Source: Brachypodium distachyon (taxonomy: Eukaryota > Streptophyta > Magnoliopsida > Poales > Poaceae). From it: a stretch of 64,000 nt of DNA. The stretch lies in contig NC_016132.3 of the NCBI RefSeq assembly GCF_000005505.3, forward strand, positions 34,920,914 through 34,984,913. Reading direction: 5' to 3'. Both the position numbers and the translations under genes were made by a program. This document shows, piece by piece, positions 1 through 14,568 of this stretch (position 1 is its first letter; each line of letters begins with the position of its first letter). The notes under the pieces were generated by a model that was not told the DNA's origin, did no database searches, and worked only from the letters and a program-made list of their open reading frames with translations.

Positions 1-2380
1 TTTACACCTCACCATCTAAATACATTTTTTAATTTGCATGCATTATTATTTTAGTAGTCAAAATTAATGAAGTTTGACTGCACAGTTTCTAAATCATGAT
101 AATTGTCAACTAAAATCAAGCATCATACTGAAGGCTCGTCGACCCGGAGATGCAGTTTATCTCATGTTTCACTTGTGGTTCTTTGTCACTACAAAGACTA
201 AAGGGCGGAGGATTTGCAATTTTGCATGCTGTGAGGCCGTCTATGTTGCCCTTCGTGCGGCTTGCAGTTTCCTTCGGTCGGTTTGCTTCTTTTCGGTCGT
301 GTGGGCCCTGGTGGGCCCGTTCAGGTGGCGCGTTGGCTTTTGCTGCTGCCTAATGGGCTTTCGGGAGTGTCTCTCGTGTGTGCCGTGGTATCTGGTATGC
401 TTCGCTTCATCTACAGTAGGCTGGCGGAGTGGTTGGCGGTGGTTGTAGGGCGTATTCTGTCTTTTTTCTTGACCAATTATTCTTCGTCTGTTGATTTCTG
501 GTTAGCTTTGTTTGCTGGTTCCACTGTTGTGGGCAGTGCCGGTGCTGGAGGCGGCGGAGCCTGCTGGAGCGACGGAGTTGCGGTGGTTCGTCGGCGGTTG
601 CTGCCTCCGCTTGTTTTTGCTGGATCTAGGTGAGATTCTGCCCCTTCATTGTTGGTGGCGGTGTTCGGTTGTCGGGGGTGTGGTTTGTTCATCTGTTCTG
701 AATGTGTTCGCTCCTGTGCGCAGGTCCTGGTTTTCACGCATCATCCGGCGGCTGCATGCCCCTGCTGTCTTTGAGGTGATCAAGGTGATTTATTCTCTGC
801 TATAGAGCGAGGTCTTGGTTCTGTTCTGTTGCCTGTATTTCCTGTGTTGTCTTGTAGGATCTTGCTTGATGTCGACCTGCTATTGTATTGGCATGCAACT
901 GTTTCGCCTCTTCTTTTATTAGATAAGAGGCCCTGATCATTTCTGATATTTGAGGGGCAACTTACGCTGTAACAAATGGGGCTTTGTCTCCAGCAGCTCA
1001 AGTCACTTTAAAGAGGCCAAGAAGGTAAGTTGAAACATGTGGTATTTGCTCTTTTTAATTGATTAGATTTTCTGCACTTTGGTGTCCATGTGGAAATTTG
1101 ACCTTTTAAGTAGTGTGACCAATGACCATGAATATGGTAACATTATGAAATCTGCTATTCTTTCTATTTTCTCTTTTGGTGATTACCTAGCTATGCTTGC
1201 AAAAGTGAGCAAGCTTTGATGCTGCTACCTACATCAGTTAATCAAAAGTGTATTGTTTTTATTCTTCTGTAGTATCAGCCAAATGTAGTACTCCGTATTC
1301 AAAAACAGATATTTCTATATCAACGACCTTTTTTCACAAGAAACATGCTTAAATTAGCTATTACTCCGTACTTCTGTTAGTGCATTTATAAGCTTTTCTG
1401 GAGGCATTTCTACCTAATATTTTTTGGTTTTATAACAAATGGAAAACGGCATTATAAATAGTATAGTATTAAAATTTGATATGGAACTTTGTTTTCCTCT
1501 AAATGTACAAATTAAAGGGGAACATTTTTTTTCACATAGCTATGACCAACCTTTCAATGAGTTGGTAAAATATTAGCATAATCATCGATCCATTTCATTT
1601 TACCTGATCGCGGCTTCGGGAAGGGCTGCTTACGTCATATACTGTGTATCCTGTAGTAGCAAAGCATCAAGGAGTGAGGACAGCGAGGAGGAGAGGAGCA
1701 GACAAAGAAACCAAAGATCACATGAAGAACATGAATGGAAAACTTTCAGCCTTCCAGGTGCTGCATCTGTGGGAAACAGAGCCACAATTACAGATCATGA
1801 AAAGGACTTCCAGGACTGATCTCCTGGCAAAATGATACTTTCAAGTGCAATATGATATCCATCGCACTATTTTGGTTTTAATAAATGTGTGCAATATTAG
1901 CAGTCAAGCAAACAACAAGAATCAGCTGGTTCTCCAATATGTTGATCCTTATAGTGGATAAGGCATTTCAGATGTTGCTAGTGCATCTTCTATAGCACCA
2001 AGCAATGCGGTTCTGCCAAGGGGGATATAGTCATATAGAGGCAAGCTTTACTACCTACGCATTTGAGTATGTGAAAGCGATGATCTCCTTTTGGGTTTTG
2101 GGGTGATTTTTTCGTTTACAGTGTTCAAGTTCTGTTTCAGACACTGTTAGGCTTTCTTAGCTGTAGTTCTGGGCAGGATTTGTTCAGTGGTCCTCTCAAA
2201 TCTATGGGAACTCTATTATTTATGAAATATTACTGCGTCTCTCGGTTATATGACTTCGCAGTTTCGACGGGATAGTCAACCAAGCAATGAATTAGCCAGG
2301 TATAAACCACGCAATTAAAGACCATGTAAAGCAGCTCATGACGACAGACGCAGCAAGGCGCGTTAACCCGTCTAGTATAT
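1..2380. other. Unexplained stretch, no supportable protein gene
   Basis: Positions 190-730 are GC-rich, with short overlapping open frames on both strands but no recognisable protein. A strong splice-donor-like site (AAG|GTAAGT) lies at about 1025. A purine-rich stretch at 1650-1830 could be a downstream exon. The segment stops near 2375 in CGTCTAGT, which resembles a Helitron 3' terminus. It may be a transcribed non-coding locus or a mobile segment with captured gene pieces. I cannot decide between these. Confidence 0.3.
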
Positions 2381-2764
2381 AAATAAGGTTAATGAATCGG
2401 TGCAGCATGCCCATGATCATAAAATCATGATATCACTAGAAAGAATACATGTACTTTTGCAGCAAAACACTGCCTCACTTTATTTATCAAGGAAAACAAA
2501 TACATACAAGTACGATAACAACATCGAAGGATGCAGACGGAACTTCAGCCTTCACCAAGAAATAGAGAAGCCCTTAAGAACTAAAATGCATCGGTAGCGG
2601 GGAGTGGACATGCCTATGGTTATGGCTGCCTGCACTCAAATGGAGTGAGCTCTCAAGGAGGTTTTTACCCACAATAGGTGGCAGCGTAAAATGCGGCTAC
2701 AAACTCCTTATTGTTTCTCTTGTCGATTGTATTAAGACTTCTTTTTTTTCCTATCACACGGTTT

Positions 2765-2875
2765 TGTTGGGTTGTGTGCATCTTGTTATGCAGAGGCCGG
2801 GTGCGAACTTGCTTGATGTATCTTCTTGATGCGACTTTAAGTTTAATAAAAACTCCCTTTTTTGAAAAAAGATTG
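2765..2875 (+). mobile_element. LINE 3' tail fragment
   Basis: This carries the 3'-end signature common to many grass LINEs: a TGTGCATC...ATGCAGAGGCCGGG block, then a TTTAATAAAA stretch and an A-rich end. A similar block recurs at 52368-52440. No coding sequence is attached. The family assignment rests on memory of grass LINE tails. Confidence 0.5.
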
Positions 2876-3287
2876 TTTTGCCGAAACACCAAGTAACAAC
2901 TCTTAGATGCACGTGGTCTAACACCACCACACGCACATGTACACTTGCATTGTAGCTACGGAAGGCTGGAGTCTTGAAGCTTGAAAATCAACAAAGTCAC
3001 CACGCAGAGGACCTTGTTATCGAGGAGTACAACGGCTAGCACCGAAGGAATAATCCTCCTAAACGAAACACCAACAAACACATCATGAGAATTGATCCAT
3101 GGTAGGCTAGAGGTGCCACCAACCCACTAACAATCAAGATATGGTCATATCAGATTTCACATGAACCGAAGATTGCGAGTAATACACATTGTAACGGCCA
3201 TATGTTGTTCCAACTTCACATCACACCTGGGGACTTTCGATGTTAATCTGTGTGTGTTGTGGTACCTAAGATGAAAGACGGGAGCTC

Positions 3288-4497
3288 ATAGACAAAGTCA
3301 GAAGACACTGTCTATGGAGATGACATGATCTTACTAAGAAAAATCCCCCACTTGCAGCATGAGAGATGGTATGCAGGCCCAAAGATGAAAGGGGGCTAGG
3401 TGTGATCAACATCACTTACCAGAACAAAGCTCTACTTATGAAAAATCTGCACAAATTCTACAACAAATATGACATCCCTTGGGTCAACTTAGTTTGGGAA
3501 AAGCACTACTCAACTGGGCTCCCTCCTCGTAAGAATATCTAAGCTTCCTTCTGGTGGAACGACATTGTCAACTTAATCGACATCTATAAGCAGTTCGCAG
3601 TGGTCAACATCAAGAATGGTGCATCCACCATCTTCTGGACGGACAATTGGACTGGTGTGCCACTTGACACAAGATGGCCTCACCTTTTCTCTTATGCACT
3701 CAAGAAGGAGGATTCTGTGCGACAGATACTTCAGTCTGACAGCATGAACTCACTTTTTATGCTGCCCCTCTCAGTCAATGCATATGAACAATTCACACAG
3801 TTACAGAACCTGATGGAGCACATTCAGAGGTCAGATGACCATGATACTAGGACATATACAGGGAGTGCGGACTATTTCATTACTGCGAACGCATACATAG
3901 CTCAATTCAACCACTTGGACTTGCCACATGATTTCAAATGGCTCTGGACATCTTGTTATCAGCTTAAACATAAATTCTTTTTCTGGTTGTTACTCATCAA
4001 TCGGCTAAACACAAGAGCTATGCTACTAATTAAGAGAAACTTCCATCTCCCATCATATGATTGTGTTCTGTGTGGGGACATGCAACCTGAGACGAGAGAT
4101 CATCTGTTCTTTCATTGCCCTTTTGCAAAGACCTGCTGGCAGTACTTATGTCCAAGCTATGACCCACAGCCCAATGTTCATGCTAACATCAACCAGCTCA
4201 AGCAAAAACTTAAGGTCCCTTTCCATATGCAGCTCACGTCCTAGCTACATGGAGCATCTGAAAAACGAGAAACGATTACATCTTCAATGGGAGAATATCA
4301 AGCTTATATAGCTGTAGACAAATCTTCAAAAAAGAGTTTAATCTCGTATTTCATAGAGCGAAGAGAAAGAATTACGCTGCTTTGGCCACTTGGCTTCAGA
4401 ACTTTAGATAGCTCTGATTTTCACTTGTAACATGTATAGTTGATTTTAATATATGACCGTAGGCATTTTGCCTACCACCTTTTACCTAAAAAAAAGG
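3288..4497 (+). mobile_element. 5'-truncated LINE with target-site duplication
   Basis: The frame running from about 3290 through 3600-4244 matches the C-terminal part of plant LINE ORF2. It includes the region before the zinc knuckle and a zf-RVT knuckle (C-x2-C...H-x4-C: CVLCGDMQPETRDHLFFHCP). There are in-frame stops, one near 3541. The copy ends in TTTTACCT plus an A run (4487-4495). The 9-base direct repeat CGGGAGCTC flanks it at 3279-3287 and 4498-4506, so both ends of the insertion are defined. It is a dead copy of about 1.2 kb lacking endonuclease and most of the reverse transcriptase. Confidence 0.85.
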
Positions 4498-4759
4498 CGG
4501 GAGCTCCTCCTGTAGATAATCAGGAGCTGAATGAGCATGCAAAGTGTGATAGTGCAGAGAGACTGAGAGAGTAGAGAATGGGAGAATGCACCACAGGTGC
4601 ATGCCATGCCTTGGCACTCATATATATAGTACAACAGGGTACAATGAGAGGAACCGCTAGGTAGAATGGTTCTACTCAACACCAAGAAGAACGAGGTGGT
4701 GTTCCTCTTTTTTGCTAGAGCCACATATTGCTTCGATGGCAAGATCTGCCTACATCCTC

Positions 4760-5640
4760 AACCCAATAACTACATCCCAATGTCTTCAATTCCTAGCTAG
4801 CTAGGTCCAGAACTCCAGATTGAGATCTCATCCCCAACCATGTATATCTTTTACCACCGTTCAATTGATCTCCATTTACTTCATCTTCTCCAGATTGGAA
4901 ATTAGTAACGAAGAAAAATAGTAAGAAGAGGTAACATGATATTGGTGTCATCGATGACCTTATTGACGGGTGGGCACATATATATAGCTGGGAACCTAAT
5001 CCAGGACAATATATACCTGAAAATGAATGTCACTGGCAGGACATGTTGCTACCAGCGTTGGGGAAGTCAAAGGAACAGTTAGCAACTTGGACACCACCGA
5101 GCGTTTTGATATTAAGTTTTTGTTAATAAATATTAGAGGGTAATTTTTAAGATGAAAAAAATATCACCGAAACATACCAACATCGATACACAGTGCTAAC
5201 TGTGAAAACGAATCGTAGATCGAATTCATACTTTAAGAGTTAAAACATTTTATAATCCTACATACTTTTGTCTATTTCTCATGCATGTATGCAAGCCACA
5301 AGCTGTTTTTGCCACCCTAAATGTAAAGGTGCTTTTAACACAGTGTCGCATTGTACGCGCCAGAGCACTAACCCACCGCGACATAACGTTCACACCCTAT
5401 TGTGTCATTTTTTTAGGGGTTCTTTGTCCCCTTCGTAAGATACCTTAATTCCCTTTCAAGGCCTTTTTAATTCACGAAAATTGAAAAATGGCATGAATAG
5501 GAAAATGCATGATTGCAATGTCATCGTAAGAAAAAGAAAGGACTATTTCCAAGAGGTTTGAGTGAATTGGAAGTTTCCTATGAAATATAATACAAATAAA
5601 TCCTTAGGAAAATTTCATATAGTAGTATTCAGAGCAACAG
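4760..5640 (+). repeat. Diverged copy of the PDIL2-1 upstream region
   Basis: Positions 4760-5050 (TCTTCAATTCCTAGCTAG..., ATGACCTTAT..., CAATATATA...) and 5430-5640 (GATACCTTAATTCCC..., GATTGCAATGTCATC...) align in order with 9665-10010 and 10135-10390. The second set lies just upstream of PDIL2-1. Between the two blocks (5050-5430) this copy has unrelated sequence where the other has an exon-1 fragment. No exon sequence is retained here. Confidence 0.65.
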
Positions 5641-6757
5641 TCCCGGATGTTAGTGTGATGATCGTGGTCTGGGGAACCCCTACCACGGTTAGCTAAGCTG
5701 CAAGGCATCCGAATTGTGTCGAACTCTTATGCGGGTGCATCGCCTTTTGATATAATCAATAAAACTCGATTCCTTTGTCGGCGAAAAAATTCTGCCGGTG
5801 CAACAGCTCAACCATTTGTACTCGTGTGTTCTTAATTTGGGTCTATACTCTAAAGACTAAACAACAGATAGGGGAAGAAAGATGTTCCAGCTAATTGTGC
5901 ACGTCAATTTCTCAAGCTTTTAGACCTGACGTGATGAAATGTTCTCAGAAAAAAAAGGTACAAGCCCCTGTTCCATTCCACTGAAAAGGGAGTGTACTGT
6001 TAAGCTCCATACAAATCCAAACTGTCAAATAAAGCACCCAGGCTAGCAGCTGACGTGGTGACTTGAGCATGTTAGAAACATCACCCAAATCTCCGACCGT
6101 GGCAGTATAACGCTTGGAAATGACTAGAGGGCTAGAATCTGGACGGGCCGTTGACTGCTTGGAGAAACAACTTTTTTTTAGCGGGTGCTTGGAGAAACAA
6201 CTTGGTCGTGTACGATGCCCTGGACAGAGGGAGATGGATGAACAAAGAATGAATTCTTCAGAGCTTGTGGAATCTTGCGTCCAGGTGTGAGAGAAGGCTC
6301 ATGCGGTCTCTTTGTTGGATCAATCTGATTCTATAAACTGGAACCCATTGAAAGAAGGGACATGAGTTCCGCTTCGTAAGCTCCATACTATGATGCTTCA
6401 CAATGGTAGGCTTTGCCTCCCGACACCTCCCATGGCCACAAGGCCATTGTGTGTTCCTACTCATTCATCGACTTTATAAACAAATTCAAAATTCAGAATC
6501 ATCGGGCAGAACAAGCTAGCGCTCGTAGTCTATCAGTGGTTCTTCCTTTCTTCACTGCCGTTTCCTTTACTAATGACCTTGTACTCCTATAATTAATGCA
6601 TGGTTGATTAATGCATCTAGTCTTCCCTGAGTACGTAAATAAAGCTGATCCATTTCTTCAAGGCCAGGCGGCCATTTTGTACGCTTTGGATAGCATGTAC
6701 GGAGTATTTGATAGGTGGGCGTGTGGGTGAAGTTCCGAATGCGCCATATGTGCACTT
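5641..6757. other. Intergenic, no gene seen
   Basis: No supportable coding frame, RNA gene or complete mobile element was found. A short block at about 6065-6110 (AAACATCACCCAAATC) recurs at about 9090-9130, so this stretch also shares ancestry with the region just before PDIL2-1. Confidence 0.4.
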
Positions 6758-6769
6758 TATCAACTAATA

Positions 6770-8501
6770 TATATTTTTTTGAAACGAGGCAAAAGATTTG
6801 CCTATATATTGATCAAGAAGGAGTAAACATTGCTCACCGAAGTCAAAGAGAAAAGAAAGAAAAAGAGGAGAAAGCTAAGGCAAGATGCTCACGAGGTGCT
6901 TGGCTCCGGCGAGCGCCCAGGCGCATCCCTCGTCTTTGATCCTTGTTATAAGGATTTGAGGGAGCACGTGCACGTTATTAAAGACCCTGGCATTGCGCTC
7001 CTTCCAAATTTCCCAAGTCACGAGCATGAGGATGGTCCGGATGCCTTTCCGGAGCCCGCCTCGGGGCGATGCGAGGGAAGCCCACCGAGAGCCAACCGTG
7101 TCCGCCGTCACGTTGTCCGGGTAGAGGAGGGCCGGGACGTCGATCCAGACGGAAACGCCTGACCAAATGCGCTTGGAGTAGCGACAGTCGAAGAGGAGAT
7201 GCGCGGCCGTTTCCGGGCAGACCCCGCAGAGCTTGCAGAGCGGCTGGTGCGGCCATCCCCTGGCCGCTAACCGATCGTTGGTCCAGAGTCTGTTCTGAAT
7301 GGCAAGCCAGGCGAAGAAGCGACACTTCGGCAGAGCCCATGGCGACCAGATGAGGCGGTGAAAGTTGCAAGCCGTGGCTCCGAAGAATTGCACTTTATAA
7401 GCAGAGCTGGTCGAGTAGATCCCATTCGGTGTGAGGGTCCAGACGATGCTGTCAGGCGTATCCGGAAGCAGCTCGCGGTTCTGTAGCCTAATCCAGAGGT
7501 CGACAAACTCCGCGATGTGGGTAGGGGTGAATGATTCAAGGTTCAGGTCTGTTGCCCATTGGTTGGGAGTCATAGCATCCTTGACCGTGCGGTTCTTGCG
7601 GCGGGCGGCCCGGAAAAGATTCGGGGCGATGTATTTAGGCCGTTGGCCGTCAAGCCAGGCAAAGGACCAAAACGATGCCGTGCACCCGTTGCCGGTAGTG
7701 ATTTTGGTGGAGGCATCAAAGAGGCTTTTGTCGATATCGTCGCACGGGAGGTCGAGGCCCACCCACGGCTTGTCGGGTGTAGTCTAGGAGTTCCGCAGCC
7801 ACCTTAGATGGAGCGCATGCGAGAATTTCTCAAGGTTCAGGATGCCCAGGCCGCCTAAGTTCTTCGACCGGCATACACGTTCGTCCGCAACCCGCTAACC
7901 TCACCAAAATTTTGGAGGATGTTGGACAGGTTGGCCACGTCAGGAGCAGTAGGCGAGAGGAAGATCACCGCATCGTCGGCATAGAGAGACGCACGGAGGC
8001 GCGAGGCAAGGCGCCCGGGGAGCTCGCTAAGCAGGCCCGCATGTGTGGCCAGCTGGAAGATGCGCTGGAGCGGGTCGATGGCCATGATAAATAGGAGCGG
8101 GGATAACGGATTGCCCTGCCGTGGGCCTCTGCCGTGACAGAAAGCATCACACGGGGACCCGTTGAGAAGGACGCGCGAGGTGGCAGAGACGAAGAGGTTT
8201 GTCAAACATGCCCGAAAACGGTTGGGGAAGCCGCGACGCTACAAGAGCTCGAGAATGAAGTCCCAATGAACGCTGTCGAAAGCTTTGGTGATGTCGAGGT
8301 TGATGTGGAGGGTGGGCGACTTGGACCGATGAAGTATGCGGGCCATGCCTCGGACGAACATGAAATTGTCATGGATGCTCCTGGATTTGATGAAAGCACC
8401 TTGGCTAAGGGAAACCAGCTCGTGCATCTTGGGCCACAGTCGCAGCGCCATCGCCTTGGAAAGGATCTTAGCCATGGCATGAATGAGGCTAATCGGCCTT
8501 C
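6770..8501 (-). mobile_element. 5'-truncated, internally deleted LINE
   Basis: Read on the minus strand, 8475-8239 encodes reverse-transcriptase palm sequence (QGAFIKSRSIHDN, DITKAFDSVHWDF). After a frameshift, 8205-7870 continues with RQGNPLSPLLF and the catalytic YADDA box. The thumb region is missing: sequence jumps from GLRTN to KNLGGLGILNLEKFSH near 7850-7865. A 295-residue frame (7762-6875) then carries the zf-RVT knuckle CKLCGVCPETAAHLLFDC. The 3' end is a poly(T) on the plus strand at about 6774-6780. A 12-base target duplication, TATCAACTAATA, flanks the copy at 6758-6769 and 8502-8513. It is inactive. Confidence 0.9.
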
Positions 8502-8513
8502 TATCAACTAATA

Positions 8514-9560
8514 ATCTTGGGGCTACTTATTTTTTTTAAAGAAAAACTAATTCTTTTCATTTCAACTTTTTGTGTGTGAAACTGCTAATATAAAGTGGAA
8601 CTGCCACCATCAGAAGGGGCACAACCTGACGAGCAATTCCCTTCCACACCATGCAACGACTAATTTGCTTTTTGATATATATACACTGTATGTGAGCAGT
8701 GTTTGATATTCGGTTTTAATTAGTACAAAATAGGGTACAATGAATATCGTGACATGGTCATTAATTTAGAAGTTAATTAATTTCCTTTGCTGTTTACTGC
8801 TAATGACCTAATGTGTACAATTCCAGAAATCAGTCAAATCTTTTTTGCTTTAAATCATGCAAATCAGTTAAATCCAGTGAGCTGAGCGTAGCACAGGTGA
8901 TTTGGTTCTTGCGGTAGAACCAACACACCCAGATTAAAGTTTTAGACTTGGCATGGGTTCTCGAATTTACCTGAAGGTGACTTCGTTAATCTCTCAAGAT
9001 CTGTCGACGACTCAGTCTCTCAGGGGTTAGATGAGAGCGCAGTGCGCGCGCACACGCGGTACTAGATAGCACACAGGTAACACACAGGTAGCCTATTACA
9101 AACATCACCCAAATCGTGGCACGGTAGCATGCAGTAATATGTCCCGTGCAACTAGGCATCCTTAGTTCCTTTTTGCAGAGGAAGTGAACCTGCACGAACG
9201 CCACCAAGGATGTATAGACAGGATCACCAGGATTAAAAATGGCATCTCATGAATCAGGTCCTCCTCCACCAGGGCGCGCCATGATCAATACAAACACGAG
9301 GGTAGAGAAAAGGAACAAACTTTGATAGGCACATCCAATCCGAACTTCCATAAACACTAATCCGAATCCCTCTAAGCCTCAAGAAAAACATGACTCCAGC
9401 TCTTCCAACCGTTTCTGACATTTATCAAGACAAGGCCAACCTTATGATGCATGTGTCCAATTCTTAATGGATCCAACTACTACTCCTAGCCAATTGTCGC
9501 AGATTAGCTAGGTCGATAGGACAAAGCGAGATTTAGGCAGTCTGGAACGAGACAGATAGC
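8514..9560. other. Intergenic, no gene seen
   Basis: This is AT-rich sequence with no coding frame I can support. It contains the partial match to 6065-6110 noted in that entry. Confidence 0.4.
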
Positions 9561-9645
9561 TTCAATCCGTGTCATATTAAGTGTCTCTTATTTAGTACAA
9601 CTTTGTATTAAATCAACGGCATTTAATATGGCACAGAGGGAGTAT
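9561..9645. mobile_element. Stowaway-like MITE, degenerate left end
   Basis: The right end is CAGAGGGAGTA. The inner arms (GTCATATTAAGTG / CATTTAATATGGCAC) are inverted copies around a short loop with a second TTAGTACAA...TTGTATTAAA pairing. The outer left terminal bases CTCCCT have decayed. Confidence 0.6.
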
Positions 9646-9664
9646 CATCTAAGCAACACATGCA

Positions 9665-10390
9665 TCATCCTGATGTCTCCAATTCCTAGCTAGGTCCAGC
9701 TGGCCTCTTGGATTTGTGTTTCTAGCTAGCTTGAGATCAACTGAACGGTGGGAGAGAGTAGACATGGTTGGGGATGCGATCAATTGCACGGTGGGAGATG
9801 GTAGACATGGTTAGGGATGAGGGATCTCCATTTACTTCCTCTCCTCTAGATTGGGAAATTGTAATGAAGAAAAATAGTTCTAGGAAGAGGTAACATGAGA
9901 TTGGTGGCATCGATGACCTTATGGACCAATGTACACATAAATATCACTAGGAACCTAAGCCAAGACCAATATATAAGTGAGAATGAATGGTACTGACAAA
10001 ACCCTTGCCCTCCTCCTCCTCGCTGCTGCAGCCACGGCGCTCTCCCCGGCCGCTGCCGAGGGAGACGAGGTGCTGGCCCTCACGGAGTCCACCTTCGACA
10101 AGGAGTCTTGTCCAAGGCTTCTTGTCCCATGCATAACGTACCTTAATTCCCTTTCGAGACCTCTTTAATTGACGGAATTAAAAAAACGCATGAATATAAC
10201 GAAAAATGCAGGATTGCAATGTCATGCTTACTTGATTTCTACGGGATTTAGATTGCAACAAAGTTTGTTTGATTTTATCATAAGAAAAACAAAGGATTAT
10301 TTTCAATAGGTTGAGTAAATGGGAAGTTTCCTACAGAACTTAATCCTACAAACCTAATTACCCACATAGGAAAAATTTCTTAAGAAGCAC
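9665..10390 (+). repeat. Second copy of the PDIL2-1 upstream region
   Basis: This is the partner of 4760-5640. The shared blocks run in the same order and orientation. This copy alone contains the exon-1 fragment of PDIL2-1 (9997-10105). The functional promoter and exon 1 follow directly at 10390-10752, so the arrangement is a local tandem series of partial duplications. Confidence 0.65.
9983..10168 (+). pseudogene. Truncated PDIL2-1 exon-1 copy
   Basis: From 9997 to 10105 the DNA is nearly identical to exon 1 of PDIL2-1 downstream. It covers the hydrophobic signal peptide and the [18 protein letters not shown] segment at the mature N terminus. Homology stops abruptly after GACAAGGAG, before the thioredoxin active site, and unrelated sequence supplies a stop at 10166-10168. 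The resulting 61-residue frame keeps an intact start, signal peptide and an upstream ATATAAG box at about 9971. It could be transcribed but cannot act as an isomerase. I read it as a pseudogene fragment. A secreted micropeptide is possible but unsupported. Confidence 0.75.
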
Positions 10391-10514
10391 TTTAAAATTA
10401 CTAAAAAATCATTTTGGCATGGTGTGAGTCAACTGGCATGAATTAATCCGCAATTAATTCCCTATTTCCAAATGGGCCCAGCCGCAGGCTTCTGACAAGA
10501 CTAGTCCTACTTCG

Positions 10515-10570
10515 CGAACCATATAAGCTGCTCACACACTCGTCGCCGGAGCTCGCAGCAAACAGATCAC
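10515..10570 (+). promoter_or_regulatory. PDIL2-1 core promoter
   Basis: An ATATAAG box at about 10521-10527 lies 44-50 bases before the start codon, in a suitable place to direct a short leader. The start site itself is inferred. Confidence 0.5.
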
Positions 10571-13979
<3,409 letters not shown>

Positions 13980-14568
13980 TGGCGAATGTGTCCCAATCTT
14001 GCCAATGGGCTATAGTCTGTAGTGCAACTCCCACCTGCCATGGGCGGAAAGCCAAAAATAGAAAGGAGAACTGAGGTCAGAGAGAGATGGCAACGGAAGT
14101 TTAGTGACGATAGAATAACCTGTTGGGTTTTCTGTTGAAGATCCCTTCTGTCTGCTGTTTACTTTTATTACGGTGATTGACTTAGCGCTAAAATTTTACT
14201 CCAGAACAATCTTATCCATCCAGCGATGGCATCATAATTTCTTTTGTATAATTTGGAATTTCTTTTGTTGCATAATTTGGTAGTTTGAGCTATATATCTT
14301 GTCAATATCTTTGGTTTGCAATACTGGGAACTTTCTGTCTGCCAGCGAGGTACTAATTAAGTGTTACAGTCAGATGCACGGAAGTATTGCTCAAACAATT
14401 TTATTATTACGCAGGGCAGAACAGACATAAAGTAAGATACAATAACAAGAAAGACGAGATATGATCTCACATAATTAACATTAAAATGGTACGGTGTGTA
14501 CTCGCCTGCTATCTATCTATAATAATCTCACATAATTAACATCCAAATGGCATGGAATGGATGCCCTC
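13980..14568. other. Converging 3' ends of two genes
   Basis: This gap should hold the 3' UTR of PDIL2-1 (plus) and that of the minus-strand gene ending at 14569. A short repeat, ATCTCACATAATTAACAT, occurs twice at 14463-14480 and 14524-14541. No other gene was seen. Confidence 0.5.

Noticed and set aside
74..805. Overlapping open frames of 67-124 codons on both strands
   Set aside because: Low-complexity Val/Gly/Trp/Cys-rich peptides typical of GC-rich non-coding DNA. No family resemblance and mutually overlapping.
4482..4742. An 86-codon minus-strand frame beside the LINE tail
   Set aside because: No family resemblance, and it starts in the target-duplication region of the LINE.
6830..8511. 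Plus-strand open frames up to 125 codons across the minus-strand LINE
   Set aside because: They are antisense shadows of the reverse transcriptase and zinc-knuckle frames.
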